DNA of 64,000 nucleotides from MPNP01 sp965215545 (GTDB taxonomy: Bacteria > Pseudomonadota > Alphaproteobacteria > Rhodobacterales > Rhodobacteraceae), in NCBI GenBank assembly GCA_965215545.1, contig OZ244066.1:1-64000 (forward strand), given 5' to 3'. Of this stretch, positions 44,645 to 54,195 are shown piece after piece. The notes beneath the pieces were generated by a model. That model worked only from the letters and a program-made list of their open reading frames with translations. It had not been told where the DNA came from and did not search any database. The translations under genes and the position numbers were made by a program. Position 1 is the first letter of the stretch. Every line of letters starts with the position of its first letter.

Positions 44645-45898
44645 ATGCGCGTCTGGAATTTCATCATGGAGTATTCCGTCCTGCTCGTGGCCGGGGCGTT
44701 GATCGGCCTGATCTGGGCCAATCTGGATTACGAGACCTACCATCATCTTGTCGAGCTTGTGCTCATAAAGGACAGCATGGTGGGCCATCTCCACATGGAT
44801 CATGGCGAAACCCATCGGGTCCTGACCATTCACTTCCTGATCAATGATATCCTGATGGCCTTCTTCTTTGCCATTGCCGGCAAGGAAGTCTGGGAGGCTG
44901 TGGCCCTCAAAAGCGGCTCACTCAGGGGTCGAAAGGCCGCCACCCCCCTGCTCGCGACCGCTGGCGGGATGATTGGGCCCATCGCCGTCTACCTTGGCGT
45001 AGCCGCTCTCCTGGGTTCGGAAACCTATTCGGCCGTGGCCAATGGCTGGGCCATACCTACAGCGACAGACATTGCCTTTTCCTATGTCGTGGGTCGAATC
45101 ATCTTCGGTACCGGGCACCCGGCCGTGCGTTTTCTCCTTTTGCTGGCGATTGCCGATGATGCGGCAGGACTGATCATCCTGGCCGTCTTCTATCCCTCCG
45201 CCGAGCTGGCTCCAGAGTGGCTGCTCCTGTCATTGGGAGCCGTGCTGGTCGTCTATGCCCTGTTCAACCATCTGCCCTACTGGCTTGATCGACACAACGA
45301 CCACAAACCCAACACAACCTTCGTGCGGCGCAAACTGACAGTCTGGCCCTACGCTGTGGCTGGTGCCCTCTCCTGGTACGGATTCCAGGAGGCCGGCATC
45401 CATCCAGCCCTGGGTCTGCTTCCTGTGATCCCGGCCATTCCCCACGCCGACCGGGCTTTCGGTCTGATGGCTGAAAGCGGTCGCTTCCGGCGGGACCTTC
45501 TGAACTCCATCGAACACAAGCTGAAGTATCCGGTCGAGTTTGTGCTGTTCCTCTTCGGTTTTGCCAATGCCGGCGTCAAGCTCTCATCGATTGGCGTGCC
45601 AACCCTGCTGGTGTTGCTTGGCCTGCTCGTGGGCAAGCCATTGGGTATCCTGTTCTTTGGTTGGCTAGGTGCCGGGCCGCTCGGGTTCGGCATGCCTAAG
45701 GGGATGCGCATTGTGGATATTGCCATTGTCGGTTTTGTCGCCGCGATTGGTTTCACCGTCTCGCTGTTCATCGCGACTGTCGCTTTCGAGGCCGGGCCGG
45801 TGCAGGATGCCGCCAAGATGGGTGCCCTCCTGAGTCTGGTTGGTGCCGTGATCGCCCTGGCCATCGCACGCATCATCACCGTCGAGAAAATCCAATGA
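44645..45898 (+). CDS. nhaA: Na+/H+ antiporter NhaA
   Basis: Inner-membrane antiporter that expels Na+ using the proton gradient. 417 residues and about twelve hydrophobic segments. The family signature GWAIPTATDIAFSYVVGR is near 130-147. The paired transport aspartates are in LAIADDAAGL near 173-181 (E. coli Asp163-Asp164), and KLKYPVEFVLFLFGFANAG is present. ATG 44645 is chosen because MRVWNFIMEYSVLLVAGALI starts the first helix. kdsA follows 37 nt later. Confidence 0.93.
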   Translation: MRVWNFIMEYSVLLVAGALIGLIWANLDYETYHHLVELVLIKDSMVGHLHMDHGETHRVLTIHFLINDILMAFFFAIAGKEVWEAVALKSGSLRGRKAATPLLATAGGMIGPIAVYLGVAALLGSETYSAVANGWAIPTATDIAFSYVVGRIIFGTGHPAVRFLLLLAIADDAAGLIILAVFYPSAELAPEWLLLSLGAVLVVYALFNHLPYWLDRHNDHKPNTTFVRRKLTVWPYAVAGALSWYGFQEAGIHPALGLLPVIPAIPHADRAFGLMAESGRFRRDLLNSIEHKLKYPVEFVLFLFGFANAGVKLSSIGVPTLLVLLGLLVGKPLGILFFGWLGAGPLGFGMPKGMRIVDIAIVGFVAAIGFTVSLFIATVAFEAGPVQDAAKMGALLSLVGAVIALAIARIITVEKIQ

Positions 45899-45935
45899 GA
45901 GCCATGGGACTGCCTTCGCTGCCCATCGGGATATC

Positions 45936-46787
45936 ATGACCATCGCCCTCAGCATCCGGGATGTGTCCATCGGCAACAACCAACCGCTGGTTCTCATCGC
46001 TGGTCCGTGCCAGCTCGAGAGTGTTGACCATGCCATGATGATGGCCGAGACTCTCGCCGGGCTTGCCGGCCAACTCGGTATGGGTTTTGTTTTCAAGTCG
46101 TCCTACGACAAGGCCAACAGGACCGCCCTCAGTGGCAGACGTGGGCCCGGACTTGAGGGCGGTCTGGCCATCCTGGAACGGGTCCGGGATGCCATTGGCT
46201 GTCCGATCCTCACCGATGTCCATGATCCGGAGCAGTGCCAGACGGTGGCTGCCGTGGCAGATGTCCTGCAGATCCCGGCTTTCCTCTGTCGCCAGACGGA
46301 TCTCCTCCTGGCAGCGGCAGCCACCGGCAAGGCGATCAACGTCAAGAAGGGGCAATTCCTGGCGCCTTGGGACATGGAGAACGTCATCGGCAAGATCACA
46401 AGCACCGGCAATCATCGTATCATGCTCTGTGAGCGGGGGACCAGCTTTGGCTACAATACCCTTGTTGTGGACATGCGCTCGTTGCCCATCCTTGCCCGCA
46501 CCGGTTACCCGGTGATCATTGATGCCACCCATGCCGTGCAGCAGCCGGGAGGGCGAGGCCAGAGTTCGGGCGGCCAGAGGGAGTTCGCTCCTGTCATCGC
46601 CCGGGCCGCGGTGTCCCTCGGGGTCGCCGCAGTCTTTCTGGAAGCGCATGAGGATCCCGACCAGGCCCCCAGCGACGGACCCAACATGATCCCACTGGCT
46701 GCCATGGGTGACATCCTGGCCACGCTGCAGGCCCTGGATCGGATCGCCAAGGCCACACCGCTCCTGCCTGAACAGGGGTCCGCATGA
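45936..46787 (+). CDS. kdsA: 3-deoxy-8-phosphooctulonate synthase (KDO-8-P synthase)
   Basis: Condenses arabinose-5-phosphate with phosphoenolpyruvate for KDO, the inner sugar of lipopolysaccharide. 283 residues, standard length. LVLIAGPCQLES near 20-31, FKSSYDKANR with the active Lys, GFLCRQTDLL-type segment (IPAFLCRQTDLL), INVKKGQFLAPWDM and the phosphate loop ERGTSFGYN. This indicates a Gram-negative organism with a KDO-containing envelope. Its stop overlaps the next start by ATGA. Confidence 0.95.
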   Translation: MTIALSIRDVSIGNNQPLVLIAGPCQLESVDHAMMMAETLAGLAGQLGMGFVFKSSYDKANRTALSGRRGPGLEGGLAILERVRDAIGCPILTDVHDPEQCQTVAAVADVLQIPAFLCRQTDLLLAAAATGKAINVKKGQFLAPWDMENVIGKITSTGNHRIMLCERGTSFGYNTLVVDMRSLPILARTGYPVIIDATHAVQQPGGRGQSSGGQREFAPVIARAAVSLGVAAVFLEAHEDPDQAPSDGPNMIPLAAMGDILATLQALDRIAKATPLLPEQGSA

Positions 46788-48277
46788 TGGCCAGGCCCGC
46801 GTCCCTCACCGACTGGCATTCCGTCACCGAGCCGCGTCATGAAGAGACCGGATTCCGTGAGTATGATCTCCGCTGGCTCTACCCCGAACAGGTCAATCTG
46901 CCGGGCATGTTCGAGATCGGGCGGGGGTTGGGCACGCTCATGGCACAACAGGGCACGACCAATGAGATGGTGATCGGCAATGATTTCCGTTCCTATTCGC
47001 GTTCGGTCTGCCATGCCCTGGCGCTTGGCCTCATCGATGCGGGTATCCGGGTCACCGATGTCGGAACCGTTGTCTCGCCCATGGTCTACTTCGCCCGGGT
47101 CCATCTCGGCATCGATGCCATGGCCATGGTCACGGCCTCCCACAATCCCGATGGCTGGACCGGGGTGAAGTTCGGCTTCCGGCATCCCCGCACCTGCAGC
47201 CCCGAAGAAATGGAGCAACTCAAGGCGATAGTCCTCGGTCGCCAGACCGCATCCAGGCAAGGCGGCAGCTATGGCCGCAACACGACATTGGCTGAAGCCT
47301 ATCTCCGGAGTCTGGCACAGTCCGTGACACTCACCCGCAAACTCAGGATTGTCTGCGCAACGGGCAACGGAACCACCAGTGCCTTTGCTCCGAGACTCCT
47401 GTCGCAACTCGGCATGACGGTCATTCCCCGCCACAGCGTGGCCGATTGCGGCTTCCCCCATTACAATCCCAATCCCGAGTCGCTTGAGATGCTGCACGAC
47501 ATGCAGGAGGCCGTGCAGGAGGCCGGGGCCGATCTGGCCCTTGGCTTTGATGGGGATGGAGATCGGCTGGGCGTGGTCGACAACACCGCCACCATGATCC
47601 ATGCCGACAAGGCCGGTCTGTTGATTGCCCGCCATCTTGCCCCGCACCATCCCGGTAGCCGCATCCTTGTTGACATCAAGTCCACCGCACTCTTTGCAGA
47701 TGATCCGGTGCTCGACCAGCACGGGATCCACACCGAATACTGGAAAACCGGCCATGGGCATATCAAGGCCCGAATCGCCGAGACCGGGACCCTCGTGGCT
47801 TTCGAAAAATCCGGGCATTACTATTTTGGCCCGCCCGTCGGTCATGGTTTTGACTGCGGGCTTATGGCCGCCTGCACCCTCTGCTCGGTGCTTGATGCAC
47901 AGCCCGACAAGTCACTCGCGGACTTGCATGGTGAGCTCCCAAAGACCTGGATGACACCAAGCATGGATCCGCCCTGCCCCGATCGGACCAAATATGCAGT
48001 CGTGACGCGCATCACGGATCGCCTCAAGACCATGGAAAGTGCGGGCCAGGATTTCGCCGGGCACACCATCGCCAACCTCCTGACCATCAATGGGGTCCGC
48101 CTCACGCTGGCAAATGGATCATGGGCCCTCATTCGTGCCTCGTCCAACTCTCCCAATCTGGTTCTTGTCTGCGAAAGCAAGACGGGGCAGGCAGACCTCC
48201 AGAGCCTGGTCGAGACGACTGCTGCTCTCCTCGATGACGAACCTGAAGTCGGTCCCTTCGAACTCCACATCGAGTGA
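46784..48277 (+). CDS. Phosphomannomutase/phosphoglucomutase family protein
   Basis: Interconverts hexose-1- and hexose-6-phosphates for envelope or exopolysaccharide sugars. 497 residues, four-domain alpha-D-phosphohexomutase: start of domain 1 FREYDLRWLYPEQV, phosphoserine loop TASHNPDGWTGVKFG, metal loop GFDGDGDRLG, sugar-binding loop FEKSGHYYFGPP and C-terminal phosphate loop RASSNSPNLV. The family member (AlgC/ManB/CpsG type) cannot be fixed from sequence by eye. Coupled to kdsA by overlap. Confidence 0.88.
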   Translation: MMARPASLTDWHSVTEPRHEETGFREYDLRWLYPEQVNLPGMFEIGRGLGTLMAQQGTTNEMVIGNDFRSYSRSVCHALALGLIDAGIRVTDVGTVVSPMVYFARVHLGIDAMAMVTASHNPDGWTGVKFGFRHPRTCSPEEMEQLKAIVLGRQTASRQGGSYGRNTTLAEAYLRSLAQSVTLTRKLRIVCATGNGTTSAFAPRLLSQLGMTVIPRHSVADCGFPHYNPNPESLEMLHDMQEAVQEAGADLALGFDGDGDRLGVVDNTATMIHADKAGLLIARHLAPHHPGSRILVDIKSTALFADDPVLDQHGIHTEYWKTGHGHIKARIAETGTLVAFEKSGHYYFGPPVGHGFDCGLMAACTLCSVLDAQPDKSLADLHGELPKTWMTPSMDPPCPDRTKYAVVTRITDRLKTMESAGQDFAGHTIANLLTINGVRLTLANGSWALIRASSNSPNLVLVCESKTGQADLQSLVETTAALLDDEPEVGPFELHIE

Positions 48278-48908
48278 GGGGCACGAGGGTTGGTGACATC
48301 GCGTCGGTCCAGTGGCACATGAATTGAGACCACACGGAGGCTGTCCCAGATTTCGAAGCGATCCGGTCAGTGCGAAGGTCCCTGCCTGCAGCTGTTGCAG
48401 GTCGCTGTGGGCCGGGAGATCGTTGTTTCCGCCCCTGTTCGGTTGTCGAATCGGTGGACCAACCCGGAACCCGCCGGGTGGACTCAGGGTCCACACTCTG
48501 TCCCGACCTTTCTACATCAGATTTCGCGTCGTTCCTGCCGCTCCCCTGGGGTGGTGTGGTGCTCTGTCCTGTACTGCAGGCCCGACTCAAGATCCTCCAA
48601 CGACTCCCCGATCGCAAGGCGTACTCCCCGGACTGGACCGATGATCCTCTCCTCAGCATTCTCGGTGATGACTGCTTCCCCACCCGTCAAGGAGTGATCA
48701 AGGAATCCTGAAGAACGGACGGGTCCATTCCTTCAGTGAAATTCTGACCCGACACCCCGCCATATCTGGAGATCACGGAGACAGGTTGATTGAAACCTGG
48801 CACTCCGCGGACAAGGCTGCTGCCATGGCCATCCGTTTCTCTTGGGGGGCATGTTGCGAACGACAGACTGCGTGCAAATGCAAATCAACTCACGGAATCG
48901 GAGCTCCA
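48278..48908. other. Gene-free stretch before ISKra4-like copy C
   Basis: No supportable gene or RNA. It separates the phosphohexomutase from a large insertion block. Confidence 0.5.
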
Positions 48909-49110
48909 GGGTGTGATCCTCGTATGGCGGACTCGGAAATCTGCAAGTCCCTGATCATCGGTGATCCGCCAAAATCGCCTTCGCCCCCGATCCGCGTTGC
49001 GGCGAAAACTCCGCCCCGTTTCCCGAATGTTTCGCAGCCGCACCGATCCATGCCACCTTCCGGGTGGTCAATCCACCCGATCGGCACGGCAATTCCCTAG
49101 TATACCATCG

Positions 49111-49806
49111 TCATTGAATTGATGGATACAGCGACGTCAGCTTGATCCGGGCATCCTCGGTCCGGAACCGCCAGCACACCGGTGTCCTGTCGGCATTGCG
49201 CCGGGCCTGCCAGGCCGCCACCTCCCGCACCAGCGTCGCCCGGTCGGGGATCCGACGATTGAGGCACTGGCGGGACAGGACATTGATCTCGATCTCCGCC
49301 ATGTTCAGCCAGCTGCCGTGTTTCGGTGTGTGATGGATCTCGAAGCGCTCGGCCAGGCGGCGGGCCTCGGCCGGCGGGAAGGTGTCGTAGAGTGTCGACA
49401 GGGTGTGGGTGTTGAGGTTGTCCATCACCAGCACGATCGTCTTGTCGGGGAAATGGGTGTCGGCGAGGTCCCTGAGGACATGGGCAAAGTCCTGCCGGGT
49501 CCTGCGGTCCGTGACCTTGACATGCCGCCAGCCCGCCAGGGGTGCGGTCAGCATGAAGAGGTTGGCCGTGCCGTTGCGCTCGTATTCGAAGTCGTAGGCG
49601 GCGGGCTGGCCCGGGGCGGTGGGCAGGGGCGTGCGGGTCTCCCTGGTCTGCTGGCGGGAGGTCTCATCGAGGCAGACCAGCACTTCATCGCTGGCGAAGT
49701 CCCGACTGTAGGTTTCCAGCACATCCTCCATGGCACAGACGAAGTCGGCACTCGACTTGGGGGGAATGCACCAGCATTGGCTCAGCCAGGGCTTGAGACT
49801 GTTTTT
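49111..49806 (-). CDS. IS630 transposase, DDE catalytic part (frame B)
   Basis: Second reading frame, entered by a -1 shift from frame A at the A7 run 49808-49802. About 231 residues with the DDE triad: CLDETSRQQ (first Asp), LVMDNLNTH (second Asp) and GSWLNMAEIEINVLSRQ (Glu). FEIHHTPKHGSWLN is the family-typical stretch. The frame itself is open to 49923 but has no credible independent start. The fused product would be about 400 residues, normal for this IS group. Confidence 0.82.
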   Translation of the reverse strand, partial: KNSLKPWLSQCWCIPPKSSADFVCAMEDVLETYSRDFASDEVLVCLDETSRQQTRETRTPLPTAPGQPAAYDFEYERNGTANLFMLTAPLAGWRHVKVTDRRTRQDFAHVLRDLADTHFPDKTIVLVMDNLNTHTLSTLYDTFPPAEARRLAERFEIHHTPKHGSWLNMAEIEINVLSRQCLNRRIPDRATLVREVAAWQARRNADRTPVCWRFRTEDARIKLTSLYPSIQ

Positions 49807-50288
49807 TTGAGCGTCTTGTGGACGGTGGAGCGGGAGATGGTGTCCACGACCTTGAGGGCCACCAGCCGGTCGGCCAGCAGCTGCAGCGTCCACTGGGCCT
49901 GGCCTGCGGGTGGCTGTGAACAAGCGAGCATGGTCAGCGTTGCCTCGCCCGCCCCATCCAGGCGACGCGCCTTGCGGTTGACCTGCACCTTGCGTTCAAG
50001 AGCGGCGTCGACGCCGTCCAGCACACACTGCTTGCGCACCCGTTCTACCGTTGCCGTCCCGACACCGAGGACATCGGCAATGTCGGCATCCCTGCGACGC
50101 CCTCCCGTGCGGTCGGTGTCGGCCAGGAGGAGGATATGGGCCCGCTTGCGGCGTTCCTTTGACCCCTTGCCGCTGTCGATGATCGCCTGGAGTTGGGTGC
50201 GCTCGTCGGTTGCCAGTGTCACCCTGTAGATCTTGCGGCCTGCTGTGACGGGTGGCGCCGCTTGGGTCGTCGTGTTGTCTGCTGTCAT
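49782..50288 (-). CDS. IS630 transposase, DNA-binding part (frame A)
   Basis: 168 residues from the ATG at 50288. Residues about 20-110 hold the helix-turn-helix region (ERTQLQAIIDSGKGSKERRK, then RRDADIADVLGVGTATVERV), then the winged part (WTLQLLADRLVAL, SRSTVHKTLKK). It ends soon after an A7 run (49808-49802), where a -1 slip leads into the catalytic frame. Alone it could act as a transposition inhibitor, as for other two-frame IS. Confidence 0.82.
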   Translation of the reverse strand: MTADNTTTQAAPPVTAGRKIYRVTLATDERTQLQAIIDSGKGSKERRKRAHILLLADTDRTGGRRRDADIADVLGVGTATVERVRKQCVLDGVDAALERKVQVNRKARRLDGAGEATLTMLACSQPPAGQAQWTLQLLADRLVALKVVDTISRSTVHKTLKKTVSSPG

Positions 50289-50644
50289 GGGTCCCTGCCT
50301 TTGGTTGTCTGTCTGCCCCGATGGGCCGCCCCGCGGCGGCCCATCGGGGCGACGTGTGCTTGATTGGGGCCGCGATTAGACGAGATCGTCACGGATTGGA
50401 AGCGTGCGGGCCATCAAATGGCATCAATTCGATGACGACGGGATACTAGGTTTGTGACCGGGAATCAGGTCGAGGGCTCCCCATCGACACCCCTCCGCAT
50501 GTGGAGGACACAACAGGAGCCCTCCGATGACACATTGCCAATCGACACCACCCCTTGCCAGGACACAAGAGGTCGTCACCCCAGGGGAGACCCCCACCGA
50601 CATGGCAGCCCTCCGCCAGCCCCCGATCCTGACGCCCTGGCACC

Positions 50645-52146
50645 GTGACCCTTGAGGCGGCAGCGACGGCACGGCTGCCGAACACGGATCTCGCCCATGA
50701 CCTTGCCACGGCGTTCGCCGAGGATCCCCTTGCTGCCGAGATCGCCCTCCGTGATGCCGTGGGCCGGATGGCCGGCATGGTCCTCAGCCGGACATTTGCG
50801 GCCCTGGACGACGCGCCCCCGTCCAGTGCGCATGCGGGCAGGCGCTATCGCCGGGCTCCCGCCTCCTGCGGGCCGGCCGCGACACTGTTCGGGACCGTCG
50901 CCTGCCAGCGGTCCCCCGGAACACCGATGGGGGCGTCCTTCCGGCCCGGGGGCTGCCCGGGTCCCCACCGAGCCGATCCTCGGCCTGACCACGGGCCGGG
51001 CAACCCCGGCCGCAGCAGGCCTGTCCGTCGCCATGCTGGCGGGCATGCCCGCGCGCGCGTGGGCGGACCTCGGGCAGCGGTTCGGCGGGCCGGGGCCGTC
51101 TGTGAGCAGCCGGATCCCCCAGGCGGTTGACCAGACGGGGCCGGGGATGTGGGCACGCGTATGGATGCGCACGGGGACACGGCCCATGGGGACACGGAGG
51201 CACCCTCCAGAAAGCGATGGGGAGACCGGATGCCGGATGACATCCGGGCGGACGAGCCCCGGCACCCCGAGACGACAGCGCTCCGGGTCGCCGCCGGCGG
51301 CGTCATGGTGCGAATGGGTGCCGAGACGCTGGCGGGGCAGGATCGTGTGCGAGGCGGGCGGGACGCGGCCGGCGGCGGGGTGGCTGAGCTCGATGCAACC
51401 GGCGCCATCCTGTGCCAGCGCACATATGCCCGCCGGCCCGCGACCGGCAAGACCGGCCTCAAGCGACCGATCAGCGCCCCCGGTGCGATCACCCCTTGGG
51501 GTCTGGCACCGGATGGGGCCGGCCAGTGCCACAGGGCGCCCACGGCGCATCGTCGCTGTGGCCGATGGCGCGAAGGACAACGGGTCCTTCCTTGAGCAGT
51601 TCAGCCCGGGTCGCATGGTCCCCGGACGACGGGCACCGGGTCCAGCATCTGGGCCCGGCGGCGGCCGCTGCCTTCGGGGAGGGCAGCAGATTGGGCAGGG
51701 CGTGGGTCGAGACCCAGAAGGAGAGGCTGCTTGGGGAGACCCATGGGGCCGGCACGGGGATCGATGCCCGGCGCGACCTCCTTCGCAAGCCGACGGCGGG
51801 CCGCCCGGCCTGTGATGCGATCAGGGCCGTCATCGGCCCCATGGTCATGCTCTCTCCGGGCCGCAACACCCGCGGGCGCAGGGGCGACAGGGCGGCGCGA
51901 GATGCCAATGTCCCCATGGCGAGCGGGACCGTCGAAGCCGCCAACACAACCCTTGTTGGCGTGCGCATGAAGCGCAGCGGGGCCAGCTGGGGACGGTCTG
52001 GAGGGACGGGTGTCCGGGCCTTCCGGGCCGTCCTCACGTCGGACCGCTTCGATGCGGCCTGGGCCCGGATGGCGGCGACATGGCGACCGCCCGGGGCTGT
52101 CCGGTCCGCCAACGACAACGGGCTCCGCCTGGCACGGGTGGCCTGA
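50645..52146 (+). pseudogene. ISKra4-like transposase, several frameshifts
   Basis: Homology passes through three frames: LPNTDLAHDLATAFAEDP (N-terminus), AAGGVMVRMGAETLAG (start of the catalytic region), RIVAVADGAKDNGSFLEQFS, then HRVQHLGPAAAAAFGEGSRL, then MASGTVEAANTTLVGVRMKR and FDAAWARMAATWRPP. This order is that of ISKra4 transposases. At least three shifts and no single open frame make it inactive. A long frame 50652-51815 is a mosaic of right and wrong frames. Confidence 0.75.
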
Positions 52147-52292
52147 TGCGGCCGAATCGGGTCAGGAACCGGGGCGCGTCGGGAAATGCCGGTAAAAGTC
52201 AGCCATAGGAGAATCACTCCCAAGGGCTCCGACCGTGGGTTGATGATGGGCATTGATCTCGATAACATGGAACTGGTTCCGGACGGACGGAT

Positions 52293-52367
52293 TGGGGTGT
52301 AGCCAAGTGGTAAGGCAGCGGGTTTTGATCCCGTGTACCGTAGGTTCGAATCCTACCACCCCAGCCA
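52293..52367 (+). tRNA. tRNA-Gln(TTG)
   Basis: 75 nt with encoded CCA: acceptor TGGGGTG/CACCCCA, D arm, anticodon stem GCGGG/CCCGT around loop TTTTGAT giving anticodon TTG, GGTTCGAATCC T-arm, discriminator G and CCA at 52365-52367. Its 3' end overlaps the 3' end of the recombinase gene on the other strand. Confidence 0.95.
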
Positions 52368-53726
52368 AATCTCGCTTTTCGTTGAATGGCCTCTGTGATT
52401 GCCTCCCGAACGGGATACGATGGCACTTGTTTCCGCCAACAAATCAAAGGGTTGACGGAAGGTGGCGACCACATCTCCATCGTTCCAGATGCAGTTCGAT
52501 AGCACACAATTGAGCAGGCGGCGTTTGTCCCGCGCATCCTGGCGTTCGAACAGGGACTGGGCGTTATGAGCCAGTTCAAGCAGGGCCACACCTTCGTTCA
52601 TGAAGGATTGCTCGGCCTGCTGATGATGCTCGATGGTGCGGAGACAGCGCTGCTGTTCCCTGCGCCACTGTTGTGACATTGTGTCGAAGAACGCAGCATC
52701 CACGCGACCATCGAGCTTGTCGACGTACATGACGTCAATCCGTTCCCCGAGACGCCTGTGTTCCGCCTCCAGCCGCTTGATGGCCGCTTCATGCTCCTGG
52801 CGTTCGTCGGCATGGCTGGCGCGGAGAGCCTTGCGGACCCAGCCCAAAACCTCATCATCGAACCGCAGGCGACCGAGCATGGCGGTAAATTGCTGCTCCA
52901 GGACTTCTTCACGCACATACTTGCGGCGGCAGGACGCAGGATTGCCCCGGCATTTTTCAGCGTACCCGGTGCAGTGATAGTAGATGTATTTCCGTTTCTT
53001 GATCTCGCCGACCACTGAACACCCACACCGGGAACAGGTCATCAGGCCCGAGAAGGCAAAATTGTGCTTCGAGCGCTTTGACTTCTTGGCATTGCGCCCG
53101 TCCATCACACCCTGCACACGTTCCCACAAATCAATTGAAACAAGCGGCTCGTGCTGCCCCGGATACCTCTGTCCCTTCCAGTCGAATTCGCCGGTATAGA
53201 TGCGGTTACGCAGGATGGAATGGACCGTGCTGACCGGCACCCTGTTGCCGCTCTTGCGGTATACCAGCCCCTCGGTGCGAGCCATGCGGGTGACATCCTT
53301 GAGAGAGGACTCACCAGTGGCATACCAGCGGAACAGTTTGGCGATAATGGGGGCCACCTCGGGGTCAGGTTCAATCGCCTTCTTGCCGTCCTTGCCCGTG
53401 ATGTTGCGACAGCCCATGGGGGCACGGGTCGGCCAGTGGCCCTGGGCGGCCTTTTCCAATTGCCCCTTGCGGGCCTCCTCCGACAAGTTGTCAATGTAGT
53501 TCTTGGCCATCAGCACCTTGATGCCGTGCATGAACTTTTCCGAGGACCGGGAATCGCGGGACAGGACAACGCCTTCCTTGGACAGATGGATCTCCAGGTC
53601 CAGATCATCGATGGTCACCCAGTCCTTGAGGTTCCGATACAGCCGGTCAGTCTTTTCAGCCAACAGGATCCGCACCGACGGATGCGCCTGAAGATAGTCC
53701 AACATGTTGCCAGATGTCCTTCTCAT
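52353..53726 (-). pseudogene. Large serine recombinase, 5'-truncated
   Basis: 457 residues readable from the ATG at 53726. It contains the C-terminal part of the resolvase domain (LLAEKTDRLYRNLKDWVTID, SRDSRSSEKFMHGIKVLMA), the Recombinase domain (GCRNITGKDGK, ILRNRIYTGEFDWKGQRYPG), the zinc ribbon (CSRCGCSVVG, CTGYAEKCRG) and a coiled coil (HEAAIKRLEAEHRRLGERID). The first 60-70 residues with the nucleophilic Ser are missing, and upstream sequence does not supply them. The last codons run into the tRNA-Gln gene. Probably the dead integrase of a lost or decayed element. Confidence 0.8.
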
Positions 53727-53826
53727 AAGGAATTTATGCCGCCGACAATCCGGAATGGCTCGGGCGCATTCTTCGTTGGGGGACCAAGAATCGATGCGAG
53801 TATCGACCTGTTGCCGCCTGCCCGCG

Positions 53827-53855
53827 TTGACCGCCCGGCACCCCTGCGCTATCCT
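53827..53855 (+). promoter_or_regulatory. Promoter of the coiled-coil pair at 53880/54196
   Basis: TTGACC (53827-53832), 17-nt spacer, TATCCT (53850-53855), then 6 nt and ATA at 53862, exactly where the paralogues have their ATG. Confidence 0.55.
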
Positions 53856-53879
53856 GCGGGCATAACTTCTGATCCGGAT

Positions 53880-54167
53880 ATGCACACTTTGGCCAGGGAC
53901 GTGGCCGTGATGGAGGAACGTATGAATGTCTTGCAAGCGAACCTGACAGCCACCCTCGAGGGTTTCCGGACGGATCAGGCCAAGTTGCGCGAGGACATGG
54001 CCCTGCACCGCGAAGATGCCGCCAAGCGGGATGTCGAGGCCGTCAAACGCGACAAGGACAATCAGCGCTGGGTGGTGGGGTTCGGCCTCGCCCAGATGGT
54101 CCTCACCGTGGCTGTCTTGGCCGCGGGCTTTGCCTTCCTCGGGATCCTGATCGGCTTGCCATCCTGA
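53880..54167 (+). CDS. Small coiled-coil protein with C-terminal membrane anchor (family copy 3a)
   Basis: 95 residues from ATG 53880, the longest family member: VMEERMNVLQANLTATLEGF, RTDQAKLREDMALHREDAAK, RDVEAVKRDKDNQRW and the membrane segment MVLTVAVLAAGFAFLGILIG. The six codons upstream (ATA ACT TCT GAT CCG GAT) match the MTSDPD start of the gene at 11359. The ancestral ATG at 53862 seems to have become ATA, with translation now from Met at 53880 or, less likely, from ATA. Confidence 0.6.
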   Translation: MHTLARDVAVMEERMNVLQANLTATLEGFRTDQAKLREDMALHREDAAKRDVEAVKRDKDNQRWVVGFGLAQMVLTVAVLAAGFAFLGILIGLPS

Positions 54168-54195
54168 AGATCCAACGGAGCCCTGACTGCAATCC

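Larger units (their letters stand above)
49100..50446 (-). mobile_element. IS630-family insertion sequence nested in ISKra4-like copy C
   Basis: 1,347 bp with 25-bp imperfect inverted repeats (GTATACCATCGTCATTGAAT at the left, GTATCCCGTCGTCATCGAAT inverted at the right). It is flanked by duplicated TA (49098-49099 and 50447-50448) inside CTAG, the target typical of this family. It encodes a two-frame transposase on the minus strand and looks intact. Confidence 0.85.
48909..52221 (+). mobile_element. ISKra4-like element, copy C, interrupted by an IS630-family element
   Basis: Left end GGGTGTGATCCTCGTATGG. The right end reads GAATCACTCCC at 52211-52221 (reverse complement GGGAGTGATTC). Left part 48909-49099 and right part 50447-52221 join into about 1.96 kb matching copies A and B, including the hairpin CCTCCGCATGTGGAGG (50492-50507). 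The transposase is frameshifted. The element was therefore present before the IS630 insertion. Confidence 0.75.

Noticed and set aside
46505..47845. 446-residue minus-strand frame across kdsA and the phosphohexomutase
   Set aside because: Shadow of two clearly recognised plus-strand genes.
50652..51815. 387-residue plus-strand frame in the ISKra4-like copy C
   Set aside because: Only parts of it match a transposase; homology hops between three frames, so it is a pseudogene mosaic.
52162..52368. 68-residue minus-strand protein with GFEPTVHGIKTRCLTTW
   Set aside because: Translation of the reverse strand of tRNA-Gln, a well-known false gene.
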